Of a DNA stretch of 64,000 nucleotides, positions 62,454-64,000 are shown one piece after another. Within the stretch, counting starts at the first letter, position 1. The number at the start of each line of letters is the position of its first letter. This stretch comes from UBA6163 sp031411655 (GTDB taxonomy: Bacteria > Planctomycetota > Planctomycetia > Pirellulales > Pirellulaceae): the NCBI GenBank assembly GCA_031411655.1, contig JANOBM010000040.1, positions 62,001 through 126,000 on the forward strand, written 5' to 3'. The notes beneath the pieces were generated by a model. That model was not told where the DNA came from and made no database searches. It saw only the letters and a list, made by a program, of their open reading frames with translations. Position numbers and translations under genes: made by a program.

Positions 62454-62683
62454 CGGTTCTTCAGCTTGTCTTCGGCTTCGGCGGCGCGAAGGGCTGCTGC
62501 CTCGCGAGGCAGTTTAAACTCGGGGCCGCTCGGGAAGTACTGCACATCGTCTTGCAGATAATAAGGGCTCGGAAGTGTTTGACCATTGAGTGCGACTTGG
62601 CACCCGGTTGCGGTCATCAACGACGTTGCCGCAGCAACGATCAGGACGAGCGACTTTGCGGAACGAACTTGGCAGCGGTTCAT
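62450..62683 (-). CDS. Small lipoprotein of planctomycete type
   Basis: A 77-residue protein. The frame is open from 62734, but ATG 62683 begins a basic lead and hydrophobic signal (KSLVLIVAAATSLMTATGC) with a lipobox-like Cys. The short mature part contains GQTLPSPYYLQDDVQYFP and a charged, Ala/Glu-rich helical C-terminus. I recall similar small proteins in planctomycetes, but the function is unknown. Confidence 0.7.
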   Translation of the reverse strand: MNRCQVRSAKSLVLIVAAATSLMTATGCQVALNGQTLPSPYYLQDDVQYFPSGPEFKLPREAAALRAAEAEDKLKNR

Positions 62684-62940
62684 CGGTAGGATCGCCTTTG
62701 CAGACCAACGCAGTAAATCGATTCTAACGGACAAGCCGTCGAATCACCCTCAACCGTTATCGGCGGATCATTCGGCAAACTTTGACTCCTTTTGCCAAAA
62801 ACTAAGGTTTCGGAGCTCCTGCTCTCCCCTCTGTCTTCCTACCTTCCCAATTACGGCCTGGCCGTCAAACTCGACTCAAGCCGCAAAGTCGGTGTGGCCG
62901 ATTTCAATCAATAGACTCACCATTGTTTCTGTGGGCGTAC
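62684..62940. other. Intergenic region before the lipid transport genes
   Basis: No gene was seen. The divergent promoters of the lipoprotein and the MlaE gene should be here. The plus-strand frame over it is antisense to the lipoprotein and was rejected. Confidence 0.4.
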
Positions 62941-62964
62941 GGATCCAACGCCTGCGGCGGATCC
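62941..62964 (+). promoter_or_regulatory. Hairpin in the mlaE leader
   Basis: GGATCC-AAC-GCC-TGC-GGC-GGATCC can fold as a 9-bp stem with a three-base bulge and three-base loop. It ends 40 bases before the mlaE start, without a U tract. It may affect mRNA stability or translation. Confidence 0.4.
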
Positions 62965-63004
62965 CTTGACGGCGAGTTTCCATGAATCAGGAATTTTGAA
63001 GGCC

Positions 63005-63874
63005 ATGGCTGGTGTCACGTTTCGAGACGATATCGACCCCGAGGTGCGTCCGCCGGCGAGGCTCAGCAATTGGGTCGCCGATTGGGGTGGGATTGTCGTC
63101 GACGGCGTGAGTATGGTCGGCGATATTTCGCTTTTCGCCTATCGAATGTTTGTGTGGATGTTTACTCGCCTGCCTCGCCGCGGCACCACCATGATCAACT
63201 TCTACCAGGTCGGCGTCCTTAGCCTCCCGGTGGTGGCGCTAACAGGAACATTCATTGGGATGGTTTTAGCGGTTCAAAGTCATCATCAGTTTTACCTGAT
63301 CGGCTTGGAAAGTCGGCTTGGCGTTGTCATCAATACGTCATTAGTTCGTGAACTGGGACCGGTGCTTGCTGCGACCATGCTAGCAGGACGAGTAGGGAGT
63401 GCGATGGCAGCGGTACTCGGCACGATGCGGGTGACCGAACAGATCGACGCATTGACCACCATGGGTGCTGACCCGATTCACTACTTGGTTGTTCCTCGCT
63501 TCATGGCCTGTATTTTGCTGATCCCAGCGTTGACGATTATGGCCGACTTCATGGGGATTGTAGGCGGCTACTTTTACAGTGTGATTATTCTTGGAATCGA
63601 TCACGCCGCTTACCTGCAAAACAGCAGTGACTATGTCAGCGGCTACGATTTGTTCACCGGGATCTTTAAAAGCATCTTTTTTGGTGGAATCATCGCCATC
63701 GTAAGTTGCTATCGGGGATTCCACTGTGAGCCCGGGGCGGAAGGGGTGGGGAATGCGGCGACGGCTGCTTTCGTCATGTCATTCGTATTGATTTTGGCGG
63801 TCGACTTAATGCTGAACATTATTCTCGACGCCATCTACTACTCAATTTGGACCACGCAGCCCTCCTTCTTGTAA
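63005..63874 (+). CDS. mlaE: MlaE family ABC permease
   Basis: A 289-residue permease of the Mla/Mce lipid-transport systems, which move phospholipids between inner and outer membrane. The TTG at 62966 gives a longer frame, but ATG 63005 has GAAGG at 5 bases. A helix-rich core has YQVGVLSLPVVALTGTFIGM, LVRELGPVLAATMLAGRVGS, the EQIDALTTMGADPIHYLVVP coupling helix and FKSIFFGGIIAIVSCYRGFH. The N-terminus (about 60 residues) is longer than in E. coli. An ABC ATPase starts 43 bases downstream. Confidence 0.9.
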   Translation: MAGVTFRDDIDPEVRPPARLSNWVADWGGIVVDGVSMVGDISLFAYRMFVWMFTRLPRRGTTMINFYQVGVLSLPVVALTGTFIGMVLAVQSHHQFYLIGLESRLGVVINTSLVRELGPVLAATMLAGRVGSAMAAVLGTMRVTEQIDALTTMGADPIHYLVVPRFMACILLIPALTIMADFMGIVGGYFYSVIILGIDHAAYLQNSSDYVSGYDLFTGIFKSIFFGGIIAIVSCYRGFHCEPGAEGVGNAATAAFVMSFVLILAVDLMLNIILDAIYYSIWTTQPSFL

Positions 63875-63916
63875 GTCGTTGGATTTTGTTTCCTCCCTTT
63901 GCATCGATTGATAATC

Positions 63917-64000
63917 ATGTCGTCTGACGTTTCAAACGAACTCGAAGAGTCGCCGCTGGTGGATGCGAGAGCGATATCGGTGCGTTTTGAATCACAGTTG
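63917..64000 (+). CDS. ABC transporter ATP-binding protein, MlaF-like, cut by window end
   Basis: The first 28 codons from ATG 63917; the reading frame continues beyond the window. The part seen (LVDARAISVRFESQL) matches the first strand of an ABC ATPase. Identity as MlaF rests on its place after the MlaE permease. Confidence 0.6.
   Translation, partial: MSSDVSNELEESPLVDARAISVRFESQL

Noticed and set aside
1..64000. tRNA, rRNA and CRISPR features
   Set aside because: No cloverleaf with an acceptor end, rRNA segment or regularly spaced repeat array was recognised by eye; a covariance scan would be needed to exclude a tRNA.

Overview
The window looks like chromosome of a planctomycete, most likely a Rhodopirellula-like member of the Pirellulales. 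This is inferred from gene content, not from a marker gene. The clues are two very large kinase-fold proteins (one fused to a STAND ATPase and a C-terminal sulfatase-modifying-factor domain), a Tat-exported Gfo/Idh/MocA oxidoreductase, an N,N-dimethylformamidase-beta-like secreted protein, tandem PpiC proteins, and a small lipoprotein of planctomycete type. No rRNA, tRNA, CRISPR array or prophage was seen. One insertion sequence of the ISL3 family is present and looks intact.

Layout. 0.3-6.3 kb: a giant kinase/STAND/sulfatase-fold regulator and an OsmC protein. 6.4-10 kb: smc on the minus strand. 10.1-16.9 kb: an AEC transporter preceded by a potentially structured leader, two secreted enzymes on the minus strand, a small exported protein, a VIT-type transporter, and a NarL-type two-component pair. 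17.1-20.2 kb: pgi and the ISL3 element. 20.3-23.8 kb: a gene-poor stretch, then a three-gene lipid/polysaccharide glycosylation set (GT2, lipid-A N-domain protein, GT39). 23.8-28.7 kb: AMP nucleosidase, an MFS transporter, a TrmH methyltransferase and a PAP2 phosphatase. 28.7-34.9 kb: a six-gene minus-strand operon (RDD, SpoIIM, membrane protein, DUF4129, DUF4350, MoxR) in which every junction overlaps. 35.1-37.5 kb: an SDR, an isochorismatase-fold hydrolase and a Dus enzyme. 37.5-42.7 kb: a cimA-valS operon with a long leader that holds a strong promoter, a Val/Leu/Ile-rich small ORF and an intrinsic terminator, which together look like attenuation. 42.7-48.1 kb: the phosphate regulon pstS-pstC-pstA-pstB-phoU with Pho-box-like 11-bp repeats. 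48.2-56 kb: an alanine-type aminotransferase, a CREST/ceramidase-like membrane protein, a Tat oxidoreductase, a tandem PpiC chaperone and a LemA-DUF3137 pair. 56.3-64 kb: a membrane pseudokinase, UDP-glucose dehydrogenase with a sugar epimerase, a small lipoprotein, and the start of an Mla-type lipid transport operon.

Functional themes are envelope construction and lipid handling (glycosyltransferases, Mla, UDP-sugar enzymes, the ceramidase-like protein), phosphate uptake, branched-chain amino-acid supply coupled to valine charging, and signalling through kinase-fold proteins. Start codons were moved from the longest ORF wherever a signal peptide, family N-terminus or ribosome binding site pointed to a shorter product; each case is stated.
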